Assembly: GCA_000335715.1 (NCBI GenBank)
Contig: AMYZ01000003.1
Location: 62,001 to 126,000 of the forward strand
DNA length: 64,000 nucleotides
Direction of reading: 5' to 3'
From: a beta proteobacterium L13
Lineage (GTDB): Bacteria > Pseudomonadota > Gammaproteobacteria > Burkholderiales > Chromobacteriaceae
Both the position numbers and the translations under genes were made by a program. Under the pieces are notes generated by a model. It saw nothing but the letters and a program-made list of their open reading frames with translations, was not told the origin of the DNA and ran no database searches. Numbering within the stretch: position 1 is the first letter of the stretch; each line of letters starts with the position of its first letter. This document shows positions 52,730-63,177 of the stretch, in pieces.

Positions 52730-54793
52730 TTACTTTTTAACCGGTGCCGCTTCCGGTGCCACGGCAGCGTTCAGCTGTGCCGACAGCTCGGTAATGGCCT
52801 GGTTGGCGGCGGCCTTCATCTTGCTGGCCTTGGCCGAGGTCTTGCCGGTTTTGGCTGGAGTCGCGGTGGTTGGTGCTTCGCTAGTGGCGGCTTTGTCAGC
52901 CACTTTGGCCGATGGTTTGGCGGCTTTGACCGTGCGGCCTGCCAGCACCGGGCGCACGTACACCACGTAGCGTTCGATCTCGGCCAGCAGCTTGCCCGGT
53001 ACGTTCATGCGGCGGGACAGGTCCTGTGCGCGTGCCAGCTGGGCGCGGCCCATATCCTGTTCCAGCTGGGACAGGTTGTTGGCTGCCAGCGTGTCGCCCT
53101 GGGCGCGTGCCAGGTTATGCAGCGCGTAGGACACGGTAGCGTCTTTCGGTACGCCCTGGCCGTAGTAGTACATCACGCCCAGGTTGTTCAGGCCGCCTAC
53201 GTTGTACTGTGCGGCTGCCTTGCGGTACCAGGCCACGGCTTCGTCGTTGCTCTGTTTCACGCCCTGGCCGTTTTCGTACAGGCCACCCAGGCTGAACTGC
53301 GCATCGGCATTGCCGCTACGGGCGGCTTTGCGGTACCAGTTGGCCGCTTGCTCGTAGTTCTGCTCGGTACCCTGGCCGTTGTAATACTGGGCAGCCAGCG
53401 CGACCTGTGCCGCTACGTTGTCCTGCGCGGCGGCTTGCTGGTTCAGCGCAAAGGCGCGTTTCGGGTCAAACGGTACGCCGTTGCCTTTCATGTGCAGTGC
53501 GGCCAGGCTGGCTTGCGCCTGGGCATCGCCCTGCGCTGCGGCCTTGGCGTACCAGCTGGCGGCCTGGGCGTAATCCTGTGGCAGCTCGTTGCCCTTCTCG
53601 TACAGCTGCGCCAGGCTGGTTTGTGCGCCGGCGTGGCCCTGGTTGGCCGCCTTGTTGTACCACATGGCCGCATCGGCCAGGTCTTGCGCGGTGCCCTGGC
53701 CTTTTTCCAGCATCTGGCCCAGGCTGTACTGCGCGTTGGCATCGCCCTGCTCGGCGGCTTTCACGAACCAGCTGGCGGCCAGCTGCTCGGTAGCGCGACG
53801 GTGCCATACCGCGGCTTGTGCCGGGTCTTTCGGTACGCCCAGCCCGCTCTGGTACAGGTTACCCAGTACGGCTTGTGCATTCGGGTGGCCTTGAACGGCG
53901 GCTTTGCGGAACCAGTTGGCCGCATTCACGTAATCCTGCTCTACGCCACGGCCCTGCTGGTACATCTGCGCCAGGCTGAACTGGGCATCGGCGTCGCCTT
54001 GCTCGGCGGCTTTGGCAAACCATTCTGCGGCGGCGGTGTAGTCTTGCGGTACGCCTACGCCGTTATGGAACATGGTGGCCAGGCTGGATTGCGCTTCGAC
54101 ATAACCCTGCTCGGCGGCTTTGCGGAACCACTTGGCGGCTTCTACCGGGCTTTTTTCTACGCCACGGCCTTGTTGATACTGCACACCCAGGTTGTACTGC
54201 GCCTGGGCGATGCCTTGTTCGGCGGCTTTACGGTACAGGGTGGCGGCCTGGGCGGCGTTGGACGGGATGCCGGTGCCGTTTTGTACCATGTCGGCCAGGT
54301 TGGTTTGTGCCTGGGCGTTACCGCTCTTGGCGGCTTTGCGGTACCAGTAGGCGGCACCGGTAACATCCAGCTGCTGCACGCGGCCGCTCTGGTACAGGGC
54401 GGCCAGGTTGGTTTGCGCAACGGTATTGCCCTGCTCGGCGGCCTTGCGGTACCAGCTGGCGGCGGTGGCCAGGTCTTGTGCTACGCCATTGCCTTTTTCG
54501 TACAGCTGGCCCAGGTTCAGCTGCGCATCGGCGTAGCCTTGCTCGGCGGCTTTGCGGTACCAGTTGGCCGCTTGTTCCAGGTTTACCGGTGTGCCCAGGC
54601 CTTTGCGATACAGCTCGCCCAGCTGGTATTGCAGGCTGGCGTTGCCCTGCTCGGCTGCCGGCGTCCACTCGCGCAGTGCCGCGGCAAAGTCACCCTTGTT
54701 GAAGGCGGTACGGCCTTCCTTGATACCGGCAAAGGCCGGTGCGGCAAGCATCAGGCTGGTAACAATGACAGTCGTTGCGAGGCGTTTTTTCAT
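52730..54793 (-). CDS. Periplasmic SEL1-repeat protein
   Basis: A 687-residue secreted protein with a signal peptide (cleavage after AFA, residue 22) and about 14 tandem SEL1 repeats of 36 residues (consensus ADAQxxLGxLYxxGxGVxQDxxxAAxWYRKAAEQGx), covering about residues 50-570. SEL1 solenoids scaffold protein complexes. One repeat is broken: after VWHRRATEQ comes LAASWFVKAAEQGD, a fragment of a unit, suggesting an internal deletion. The C-terminal 110 residues are Ala/Lys/Pro-rich. The substrate or partner is unknown. Confidence 0.93.
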   Translation of the reverse strand: MKKRLATTVIVTSLMLAAPAFAGIKEGRTAFNKGDFAAALREWTPAAEQGNASLQYQLGELYRKGLGTPVNLEQAANWYRKAAEQGYADAQLNLGQLYEKGNGVAQDLATAASWYRKAAEQGNTVAQTNLAALYQSGRVQQLDVTGAAYWYRKAAKSGNAQAQTNLADMVQNGTGIPSNAAQAATLYRKAAEQGIAQAQYNLGVQYQQGRGVEKSPVEAAKWFRKAAEQGYVEAQSSLATMFHNGVGVPQDYTAAAEWFAKAAEQGDADAQFSLAQMYQQGRGVEQDYVNAANWFRKAAVQGHPNAQAVLGNLYQSGLGVPKDPAQAAVWHRRATEQLAASWFVKAAEQGDANAQYSLGQMLEKGQGTAQDLADAAMWYNKAANQGHAGAQTSLAQLYEKGNELPQDYAQAASWYAKAAAQGDAQAQASLAALHMKGNGVPFDPKRAFALNQQAAAQDNVAAQVALAAQYYNGQGTEQNYEQAANWYRKAARSGNADAQFSLGGLYENGQGVKQSNDEAVAWYRKAAAQYNVGGLNNLGVMYYYGQGVPKDATVSYALHNLARAQGDTLAANNLSQLEQDMGRAQLARAQDLSRRMNVPGKLLAEIERYVVYVRPVLAGRTVKAAKPSAKVADKAATSEAPTTATPAKTGKTSAKASKMKAAANQAITELSAQLNAAVAPEAAPVKK

Positions 54794-54984
54794 ATGCGTT
54801 TCTTTGTGAGTTGGGCGCCATGCCGGGCTGGCGTATCAAGTCTGGCCTGTCGCAGTGAGTGGTGCGGCGACCTGCACGTTGCGGAATTCTTTAAACGTTA
54901 ATCATATCGTGTTGAAGCCGCAAAGACATGACCGTTTGACGAAAAATGTCTTCCGGGTGGCGGCTTGCGCGTTTTTTGCAACCC

Positions 54985-55956
54985 TTATTTGCGTTGGGCG
55001 GGCGGCTTGTCGGCTTGTTGCAGCAGCTGGCGGGCGTTTTCCAACAGCGCGCGGCCCTGGCTTTCGCGCTGGCTGCTGATATACAGCCAGCCCAGCGCCT
55101 GCTGGGTGATGGCGTAGGCGTGGTGCTGGTTGCCCAGGTTCAGCGCCAGCAGGGTGAGGGCTTGCTGGTACAGCACCTCGGCGCTGGGGTAGTCCTGCAG
55201 GTAGTGGTAGCAGTAGGCCAGCTCGCGCGTAATGATGGCCGCGTGCAGGCCGTCTGCGTTGCCGCGCCGCGTTTCGCCGTCCAGCGCGTCTTGCAGTAAA
55301 CCGATGGCGCGCTCGTATTGCTTTTGCTGCTGCAGTGCCGCGCCCAGGCGGGCCTGGGTGTACAGCGTGTCGGGGTGGTCGGCGGGTAGCCTTTTCTGGC
55401 GTATGACAAGAGCCCGCCCCAGCTGCTCGGCGGCTTGGTCGTACTGCTTTTGCTGCTGGTAGAACAAGCCCAGCGCGTGGTGTGACCCGGCCGTGGCCAG
55501 GCTTTCGCTACCGGTCAGCTGATCGGTGGTTTGCAGGGCCTGCCGTAGCAGTTTTTCGGCCGCTGCCGGCTGGCCTGCCAGCGCCAGCAGGCGCGCGTAG
55601 GCTTGCTGCGATTCGGCTACCAGCAGGTGATTCGGCCCAAAAGCCTGCTGGCGCAGCGCCAGTGCCTGGCCGGCGGCGGCGAGGGCGGCGGCGGTTTGCT
55701 GGCGGCTGCGCAGCACAAATTGCAGCCGGTGCAATATGTCGGCCTGCAGCGCCGGCTGGCTGGCCGGTGCGCGTGCCAGCAAGGCGCGCAGCTGCTGCTC
55801 GGATTCCTCCAGCTTGCCCTGCATGGCCGGGCGGGCGCTGTTTTCCAGCAGTGCCGGCCAGTCGTCCCCGCGGCTGTCAGGCATGGCAGCCACCTGGCCC
55901 AGGGCCAGGATGGGTAGCAGTAACAGCAGGGGTAAGGTGGCGCGGGGCTGGGTCAT
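54985..55956 (-). CDS. Secreted tetratricopeptide-repeat protein
   Basis: A 323-residue protein with a signal peptide (MTQPRATLPLLLLLPILALG...) and TPR-like helices. Units resembling the kinesin-light-chain type appear as AESQQAYARLLALAGQPAAAEKLLRQAL, TAGSHHALGLFYQQQKQYDQAAEQLGRAL and YTQARLGAALQQQKQYERAIGLLQDAL. ATG 55956 begins the signal peptide; the frame is open much further upstream but without sensible protein. It is divergent from another TPR gene, separated by 123 nt. Confidence 0.83.
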   Translation of the reverse strand: MTQPRATLPLLLLLPILALGQVAAMPDSRGDDWPALLENSARPAMQGKLEESEQQLRALLARAPASQPALQADILHRLQFVLRSRQQTAAALAAAGQALALRQQAFGPNHLLVAESQQAYARLLALAGQPAAAEKLLRQALQTTDQLTGSESLATAGSHHALGLFYQQQKQYDQAAEQLGRALVIRQKRLPADHPDTLYTQARLGAALQQQKQYERAIGLLQDALDGETRRGNADGLHAAIITRELAYCYHYLQDYPSAEVLYQQALTLLALNLGNQHHAYAITQQALGWLYISSQRESQGRALLENARQLLQQADKPPAQRK

Positions 55957-56079
55957 GGCGGGTGTCTGGGTGCAATGCGCCCATTTGACCCTGCCCCCCG
56001 CCGCGATGCAAGCGCCGGCGCAGGCCGCTGCACGCAATTGATGCTGATAGAATACGGCATTACCCGCCGGAAACCCGCC

Positions 56080-57996
56080 ATGCCCAGCCCTGCCCGCCTC
56101 GTTCGCCCCACCCTGCTCGCCGCCGCGCTGTGTGCGGCCAACCTTGCCGTTGCCGCCCAGCCCGCCAGCGCGCCGTTTACCCCGGCGCAGCAACAGGTTA
56201 TCCGCCAGATCAGCGCCAGTGCCGCAGAGGCGCAAGTGCCACTGGTGGCCAGTGCGGCGGCGGCCAGCGTGGCCAAAACTATCGAAGGCGAAAAGCAGGC
56301 CATCGATGTGGCCAAGGACGCGCTGGAGGTTGGCCGCAAGTCGGTGGATTGGTGGCTGAGTGCGCTTGGTCTCTTGATGGCTGTAGCCGGTATTGGCATT
56401 CCGTTCTTGATGGGTCGCCAGCAGAAAGCCGAATGGAAAGAACGAATGGATGAAATCTCCGGCAAATTGGCAGAGGCCAATGTTGCCAAAGAAATGGCTG
56501 AAGCCGCGCAGCAGCAGGCTGAGCAATACGCCAGCGAGATCGACAAGTTGCTGCACACCGCTAACTATAAAATCAGCCTCATTCCGAATGCCGAACAAGT
56601 TACCGGCAAACTGGAGGGTGATGTCTTGGCAAAACTGCGATCAGAGAAACCGCCGCAGGTGGTGAAGCTGATCCAACAGGCTTTGGAAGCTCATGAAAAG
56701 GAAGAATGGGTAGCTGCCAAGCCCTTGTGGAAATTGCTGAGCCTGATCGAGAGCCAGGATGCCAACGTCTGGTTCAACCTTGCCTATGCCGAGGTGCATT
56801 CAGGTCAAAACTGGCAACTGATTTGTGATGGTTTCCAGCGTTCGCATCTTTTGGAGCCTTCCGCAGTTGCCTGCAGTAATTGGGGTAATGTCCTGTCGGA
56901 CTGGGCCAACACCCTGACGGGCGAGGCACAACAGCAACGCTTTGCCGAGGCCGATCAGCGCTTTGCCGAGGCGATTCGCTTGAAGCTGGACAATACTGTC
57001 GCCTACTACAACTGGGGCAATGCCTTGTTCTGCTGGGCCAAAATCCTGACGGGCGAGGCGCAACAGCAACGCTTTGCCGAGGCGGCTCAGCGCTATGCTG
57101 AGGCCACTCGCCTGAAGCCGGACTTTGCTGAGGCCTACTACAACTGGGGCAATGCCTTGTCGGATTGGGCCCAAACCCTTGAGGGCTCGTTGCAACAGCA
57201 ACGCTTTGCCGAGGCTGTTCAGCGCTATGCCGAGGCAACTCGCCTGAAGTCGGACTTTGCTGAAGCCTACGACAACTGGGGTGTGGCCCTGTTTGACTGG
57301 GCCCAAACCCTGACGGGAGAGGCACAACAGCAACGCTTTACCGAGGCCGATCAGCGCTATGCCGAGGCCACTCGCCTGAAGCCTGACTATGCTGCAGCCT
57401 ACTCCAAATGGGGCACGGTCTTGGCCGGCTGGGCTCAAACCCTGACCGGAGAGGTGCAACAGCAACGCTTTGTCGAAGCCGATCGGCGCTATGCCGAGGC
57501 GACTCGCCTGAGGCCGGACTTTGCTGAGGCTTACTCCAACTGGGGCAATGCCTTGTTCAGCTGGGCCAAAATCCTGAAGGGCGAGGCGCAACAGCAACGC
57601 TATGCCGAGGCCGATCAGCGCTTCTCCGAGGCGACTCGCCTGAAGCCGGACTTTGCCGTGGTCTACTACAACTGGGGCATTACCTTATTGAACTGGGTGC
57701 AAACCTTGCCAAGTGATGAGCGCGCCGCCAAGCTAGACGAGGCAGAACGTGTATTGCTGCTGGGTAAAGAAAAGGGATCAAAGAACCTATACGACCTCGC
57801 CTGCTTGCGAGCCATGCAGCAACGCCCTGACGACGCCCGCGCCTTGCTGGAAGAAACCCGCGCTGCCGGTTTGCTGCCCGATTTTGTCCACCTGAGCACC
57901 GACTGCGATCTGGAGAGTCTGCGCGGGCTGGACTGGTTCCAGGCGCTGCTGGAGGAGGTAAAGCAGCAAGAGGCGGGTAAGCAAGGTTCTACGTAA
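56080..57996 (+). CDS. Membrane-anchored TPR protein with six near-identical repeats
   Basis: A 638-residue protein: signal peptide (1-26), an alanine-rich segment, one membrane helix (about 91-112: WWLSALGLLMAVAGIGIPFLMG), a coiled-coil stretch (113-160) and then TPR-like repeats. From about residue 266, six 44-residue units occur in tandem (pattern YNWGNALSDWAQTL, GEAQQQRFAEADQRYAEATR, LKPDFAEAY). A final TPR-like part ends the protein. The very similar units suggest recent expansion. The function is unknown; TPR arrays bind partner proteins. Confidence 0.88.
   Translation: MPSPARLVRPTLLAAALCAANLAVAAQPASAPFTPAQQQVIRQISASAAEAQVPLVASAAAASVAKTIEGEKQAIDVAKDALEVGRKSVDWWLSALGLLMAVAGIGIPFLMGRQQKAEWKERMDEISGKLAEANVAKEMAEAAQQQAEQYASEIDKLLHTANYKISLIPNAEQVTGKLEGDVLAKLRSEKPPQVVKLIQQALEAHEKEEWVAAKPLWKLLSLIESQDANVWFNLAYAEVHSGQNWQLICDGFQRSHLLEPSAVACSNWGNVLSDWANTLTGEAQQQRFAEADQRFAEAIRLKLDNTVAYYNWGNALFCWAKILTGEAQQQRFAEAAQRYAEATRLKPDFAEAYYNWGNALSDWAQTLEGSLQQQRFAEAVQRYAEATRLKSDFAEAYDNWGVALFDWAQTLTGEAQQQRFTEADQRYAEATRLKPDYAAAYSKWGTVLAGWAQTLTGEVQQQRFVEADRRYAEATRLRPDFAEAYSNWGNALFSWAKILKGEAQQQRYAEADQRFSEATRLKPDFAVVYYNWGITLLNWVQTLPSDERAAKLDEAERVLLLGKEKGSKNLYDLACLRAMQQRPDDARALLEETRAAGLLPDFVHLSTDCDLESLRGLDWFQALLEEVKQQEAGKQGST
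56877..57705 (+). repeat. Six tandem 132-bp repeats inside the TPR gene
   Basis: CAACAGCAACGC recurs at 56929, 57061, 57193, 57325, 57457 and 57589, exactly 132 nt apart, marking six in-frame units of 44 codons with high DNA identity. Such arrays change copy number by slipped-strand or recombination events. Confidence 0.92.
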
Positions 57997-58018
57997 ACAC
58001 TGGTACTGTTTTCATCGC

Positions 58019-58055
58019 AAAAAGGTTGGCCGCATTGCCTGCGGCCAACCTTTTT
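58019..58055. terminator. Bidirectional terminator made of paired 10-mer repeats
   Basis: AAAAAGGTTGGCCGCA and TGCGGCCAACCTTTTT form a 16-bp perfect stem with a TTGCC loop between the convergent TPR gene and thiC. T-runs exist on both strands. It is the cleanest terminator built from the dispersed repeat. Confidence 0.93.
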
Positions 58056-58079
58056 GTTTCACGTGAAGCAATCGCCGCG

Positions 58080-60216
<2,137 letters not shown>

Positions 60217-60351
60217 ATGCTGTGAAGGTAAGGTAAATGTGGGATAATCGCAAGTTGCCATCTAGTGGACGATTGTGGAAGCAGGGTTGCCACAGCCCGG
60301 CTTTCAGAATCGCCCTTAGTCTATTTGTCTTGGATCCCCCGGAGTTTCCGA

Positions 60352-61011
60352 ATGAATTTCGAACAAGCCCGTTTCAACATGGTTGAGCAGCAAATCCGTC
60401 CGTGGGATGTGCTCGACACCTCCATTCTCGACCTGCTGTTTCACGTGAAGCGCGAAGACTTCGTGCCGGTAGAAAAGCGCCAGCTGGCGTTTGTGGACAT
60501 GCAGCTGCCACTGGAAAACGGCACCGCCATGCTGGAGCCGAAAGTCGAAGCCCGTCTGCTGCAAGACCTGCAAGTAAAAGCCAGCGACAAGGTACTGGAA
60601 GTGGGTACCGGTAGCGGCTACCTCACCGCCCTGCTGGCCGCTGTGAGCCAGCACGTGTACAGCGTGGACCTGGACGCCGAGCAAAGCGAACGCGCTGCGG
60701 CCAACCTGAAAACCGCCGGCATCCGCAACGTGACCCTCAGCGTGGGTAACGGTATCGAAGGCCTGCCAGGCCAGGCCCCGTTCGACGTAATCTGCGTGGG
60801 CGGCTCCACCCCGGTAGTGCCCGAAGCGCTGAAAGCCCAGCTGGCCGTAGGTGGCCGCCTGGCCGTGATCGTGGGCGATGCCCCGGTGATGATTGCCAAG
60901 GTCATTACCCGCGTGGGCGAAAACGCCTACCAGGAAGCGGTAAGCTTCGATACCAACCTGCCGCGCTTGCAGCAGCTGGACGCCATCGAGCCGTCGCGCT
61001 TCAGCTTCTGA
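60352..61011 (+). CDS. PCMT-like SAM-dependent methyltransferase
   Basis: A 219-residue methyltransferase of the protein-L-isoaspartate O-methyltransferase family. The AdoMet motif is VLEVGTGSGYLTALLA. The usual substrate-loop pattern of true isoaspartate repair enzymes (a GxTISQPxxVA-like stretch) is replaced by ENGTAMLEPKVEARL, so substrate and reaction may differ. GGAG precedes the ATG. Its stop codon overlaps the rhodanese start (TGATG). The same methyltransferase-rhodanese pairing occurs in Neisseriales, often followed by tolC, which is absent here. Confidence 0.88.
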   Translation: MNFEQARFNMVEQQIRPWDVLDTSILDLLFHVKREDFVPVEKRQLAFVDMQLPLENGTAMLEPKVEARLLQDLQVKASDKVLEVGTGSGYLTALLAAVSQHVYSVDLDAEQSERAAANLKTAGIRNVTLSVGNGIEGLPGQAPFDVICVGGSTPVVPEALKAQLAVGGRLAVIVGDAPVMIAKVITRVGENAYQEAVSFDTNLPRLQQLDAIEPSRFSF

Positions 61012-61337
61012 TGATCCGCGAAATCAACGCCGTAGAGCTGGCGGCCTGGCTGGCAGACAGCAGCCGCCCGCAGCCCTACCTGCTGGACGTGCGCGAAGAC
61101 TGGGAAGTGGCGCTGTGCCGCATCCCCGGCTCGCAGCAGATCGCCATGCACCTGATTCCGCTGCGCCACAACGAGCTGCCGGACGACGCGCCCATTGTCA
61201 CCATCTGCCACCACGGCGTGCGCAGTTTCCAGGTGGGCCTGTTCCTGCAGAACGCCGGTTTCGAGCAGGTGCTGAGCCTGCGCGGCGGCGTGGAAGCTTG
61301 GGCTAACGACGTAGACCCGAGCATGGCGCATTACTGA
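61011..61337 (+). CDS. Single-domain rhodanese-like sulphurtransferase
   Basis: A 108-residue rhodanese domain that carries persulphide sulphur on its active cysteine. The active loop is CHHGVRS, with the family LDVREDWEVALCRIPGS upstream and LRGGVEAWANDVDP at the end. It is translationally coupled to the PCMT-like gene, so the two probably act on related substrates or in the same complex. Confidence 0.94.
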   Translation: MIREINAVELAAWLADSSRPQPYLLDVREDWEVALCRIPGSQQIAMHLIPLRHNELPDDAPIVTICHHGVRSFQVGLFLQNAGFEQVLSLRGGVEAWANDVDPSMAHY

Positions 61338-61357
61338 GCGCCCGTTGCTGTACCGCC

Positions 61358-61387
61358 AAGCCGCCCCTGCCGGGCGGCTTTGTTTTT
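61358..61387 (+). terminator. Terminator of the methyltransferase-rhodanese operon
   Basis: AAGCCGCCC / GGGCGGCTT form a 9-bp stem with a CTGCC loop, followed by TGTTTTT, 21 nt after the rhodanese stop codon. Confidence 0.9.
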
Positions 61388-61413
61388 GCCAGCCTTTACC
61401 CGGAAATGCCACC

Positions 61414-62127
61414 ATGTCTTATCTCGCCCCCGCCCTGGCCACCCTGCCCGCCGCCTGGCAAGCCGTGCTGCAACAGCCGGCTATTGCGGCCAACTTGCAG
61501 CAAATTGAGGCCAAACTGGCCGAACGTGCCGCCGGTGGTGCCGTCATCTATCCACCCGCAGGGCAGATTTTCCACGCGCTACAGCACGTAGACCCGGCCG
61601 CCGTGCGCGTGGTGATCCTGGGGCAAGACCCGTACCACGGCGCCGGCGAGGCGATGGGGCTGAGCTTTTCGGTGCCGGCCGGGGTGAAGATCCCGCCCAG
61701 CCTGCGCAATATGTACAAGGAGCTGGCCAGCGACCTCGGCATTGCTCCCCCCAGCCACGGCGACCTCACCCACTGGGCGCAACAGGGCGTGCTGCTGCTG
61801 AACACCTCGCTGACGGTGGAAGCCGACTGCGCCGGCAGCCACGGCAAGTTCGGCTGGCAGGCGGTGACCGACGCGCTGATCGACGCGGTGAACGCGCACA
61901 ACCCCGGCTGCGTGTTTTTGCTGTGGGGCAACTGGGCGCAGGGCAAAGCCGAGCGCATCGATGCCAGCCGTCACGGCGTGTTCAAGGCCGTGCACCCGTC
62001 GCCACTGTCGGCCAGCCGCGGCTTCTTCGGCTCGCGCCCGTTCTCGCAGGCCAACGCCTGGCTACAGGCGCACGGCCGCGAGGCAATCGACTGGGCGCTA
62101 CCGGCGCCGCAGGGTGGTTTGTTCTAA
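61414..62127 (+). CDS. ung: Uracil-DNA glycosylase
   Basis: A 237-residue family-1 uracil-DNA glycosylase that removes uracil from DNA and starts base-excision repair. The water-activating loop GQDPYHG (70-76, Asp72) and the minor-groove loop HPSPLSA (about 194-200) are intact, and LLLNTSLTVE and FLLWGNWAQ are in place. It lies downstream of the rhodanese terminator and is likely transcribed alone. Confidence 0.98.
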   Translation: MSYLAPALATLPAAWQAVLQQPAIAANLQQIEAKLAERAAGGAVIYPPAGQIFHALQHVDPAAVRVVILGQDPYHGAGEAMGLSFSVPAGVKIPPSLRNMYKELASDLGIAPPSHGDLTHWAQQGVLLLNTSLTVEADCAGSHGKFGWQAVTDALIDAVNAHNPGCVFLLWGNWAQGKAERIDASRHGVFKAVHPSPLSASRGFFGSRPFSQANAWLQAHGREAIDWALPAPQGGLF

Positions 62128-62131
62128 AACA

Positions 62132-62674
62132 CTAAGCCTGGAACACGATCTGGCTGCTGGGTACCACCTGCGCAAACGCACCGTGTAGCGTGGCGTTATG
62201 GTGGGCGATGATCTGGCTGGCGGCCAACTGTGGCGTATCCATGCAGCTATGGGCATCGGCCGCCAGCACGCATTGCAGCCCGTTAACGTTGGCCGCACGG
62301 CAGGTGGTATCCACGCAGTACTGGGTTTTCATGCCGGCCAGTACCAGCTGGCCGATGTCTCGCGCCTGCAGCCACGCTTTCAGCCCGGTACCGGCAAAGC
62401 AGTCTGGCCGGGTCTTGTCGAAGAGATAGTCATGCGCCGGGTCCAGCCCCAGTTCCGGTAGCAACTGCCACGCGGCGCTGCCTGCCGCAATGGGCGAACC
62501 GGCCGGCCCGGTGTGGCTGGCAGCCAGTACGGGTGCGCCGGCGGCGCGTGCCTGGCGTACCAGCAGCTGGACATTGGCCAGCAAGGCTTCGCGCTGCCAG
62601 GGCGCGTCGGGCGCATGGTACAGGCCATGCTGCATATCGATGAGTAGCAGTGCGTTACGGATGGGGTGGGGCAT
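62132..62674 (-). CDS. Isochorismatase-family cysteine hydrolase
   Basis: A 180-residue cytosolic hydrolase. The catalytic set of this family is visible: Asp13 in LLIDMQHGLY, a lysine in FDKTRPDCF and the nucleophile cysteine in MKTQYCVDTTCRAA. Family members cleave amides such as nicotinamide, ureidoacrylate or isochorismate ethers; the substrate is not clear. It converges with ung with a 4-nt gap. A threonine-rich leader ORF and a hairpin lie directly upstream on the same strand. Confidence 0.92.
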   Translation of the reverse strand: MPHPIRNALLLIDMQHGLYHAPDAPWQREALLANVQLLVRQARAAGAPVLAASHTGPAGSPIAAGSAAWQLLPELGLDPAHDYLFDKTRPDCFAGTGLKAWLQARDIGQLVLAGMKTQYCVDTTCRAANVNGLQCVLAADAHSCMDTPQLAASQIIAHHNATLHGAFAQVVPSSQIVFQA

Positions 62675-62714
62675 GATGGCTCCTGACGGATAAAGCCCGC
62701 AGGCAGGAGCAATG

Positions 62715-62739
62715 CACCCCGGCCCGGATGGGCGGGGTG
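62715..62739 (-). promoter_or_regulatory. Hairpin between the Thr-rich leader ORF and the hydrolase gene
   Basis: CACCCC..GGGGTG form a GC-rich stem (inner GCCC / GGGC pair, loop GGAT) between the leader stop codon and the hydrolase start. It lacks a T-run, so a transcription terminator is uncertain. Confidence 0.5.
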
Positions 62740-62747
62740 GATGAGGT

Positions 62748-62831
62748 TCAGCGCGACAGCCGCCCGCCTCCCCGACCCCGCATGGCGGTCGTGGTGGTGT
62801 TTGTGGTGGTGAGCAGGCTGGCGGGTGTCAT
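62748..62831 (-). CDS. Candidate threonine-rich leader peptide (27 aa)
   Basis: A 27-codon ORF reads MTPASLLTTTNTTTTAMRGR followed by GGGRLSR: seven Thr codons in eight positions, then a glycine/arginine-rich tail from GC-rich codons. This is the form of attenuation leaders for amino-acid operons such as thrL. A promoter-like -35 (TTGACG) and -10 (AACGAT) place the transcription start at or near the A of the ATG, so translation could be leaderless. The following gene is not a threonine gene, so the role is unclear. Confidence 0.5.
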   Translation of the reverse strand: MTPASLLTTTNTTTTAMRGRGGGRLSR

Positions 62832-62837
62832 GGCTTT

Positions 62838-62866
62838 ATCGTTTCATGCCAAGGTAATGGCGTCAA
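62838..62866 (-). promoter_or_regulatory. Candidate promoter of the leader/hydrolase unit
   Basis: TTGACG (62861-62866) and AACGAT (62838-62843) on the minus strand are spaced by 17 nt. The -10 hexamer is a poor match (3 of 6). Confidence 0.4.
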
Positions 62867-62915
62867 CCGGTATGTCTACCTAGCCGAGCACCACACCGCG
62901 CTGTAGCGCTGGTGC

Positions 62916-62996
62916 TTTTCCCTTCCGTGTTTTCAGTGTGTTTCCGTGGCAAAAAACGCTTTTAGCCAAGAACGGACACGAAAAGTACGGAAAATG
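62916..62996. repeat. CACGAAA-type palindromic repeat, copy 1
   Basis: Left arm CTTCCGTGTTTTCAGTGTG then TTTCCGTGGCAAAAA, right arm TTTTAGCCAAGAACGGACAC and GAAAAGTACGGAAAA. The two arms are imperfect complements, giving a long hairpin. Copy 2 lies about 45 nt further on. This form, with repeated (C)ACGAAA spaced by ten or eleven bases, resembles intergenic repeats found in many proteobacteria. Confidence 0.8.
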
Positions 62997-63042
62997 CAGC
63001 AAGTGGCCCCGTTTTGATTGCGTCCGTTGGGCAGCTATGGCT

Positions 63043-63126
63043 GTTTTTCCCTTTCGTGCTTTTTGTGGATTTCGTGGCAAAAAGACCTTTTTAGCCACGA
63101 AAACACACGAAAGGCACGAAAAAAGC
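63043..63126. repeat. CACGAAA-type palindromic repeat, copy 2
   Basis: The better conserved copy: CCTTTCGTGCTTTTTGTGGA, TTTCGTGGCAAAAAG on the left and TTTTTAGCCACGAAAACACA, CGAAAGGCACGAAAA on the right. The arms pair almost fully, and the right arm contains three CACGAAA-like words in tandem. Confidence 0.85.
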
Positions 63127-63177
63127 AGAAACCGGTATCGCCACCCGGTGTGTGCTCGCACTGACCCACCAGCGGAT

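Noticed and set aside
54985-56598. A 537-codon open frame upstream extension of the secreted TPR gene
   Set aside because: It would run antisense through the neighbouring TPR gene and lacks any sensible protein before the signal peptide at 55956.
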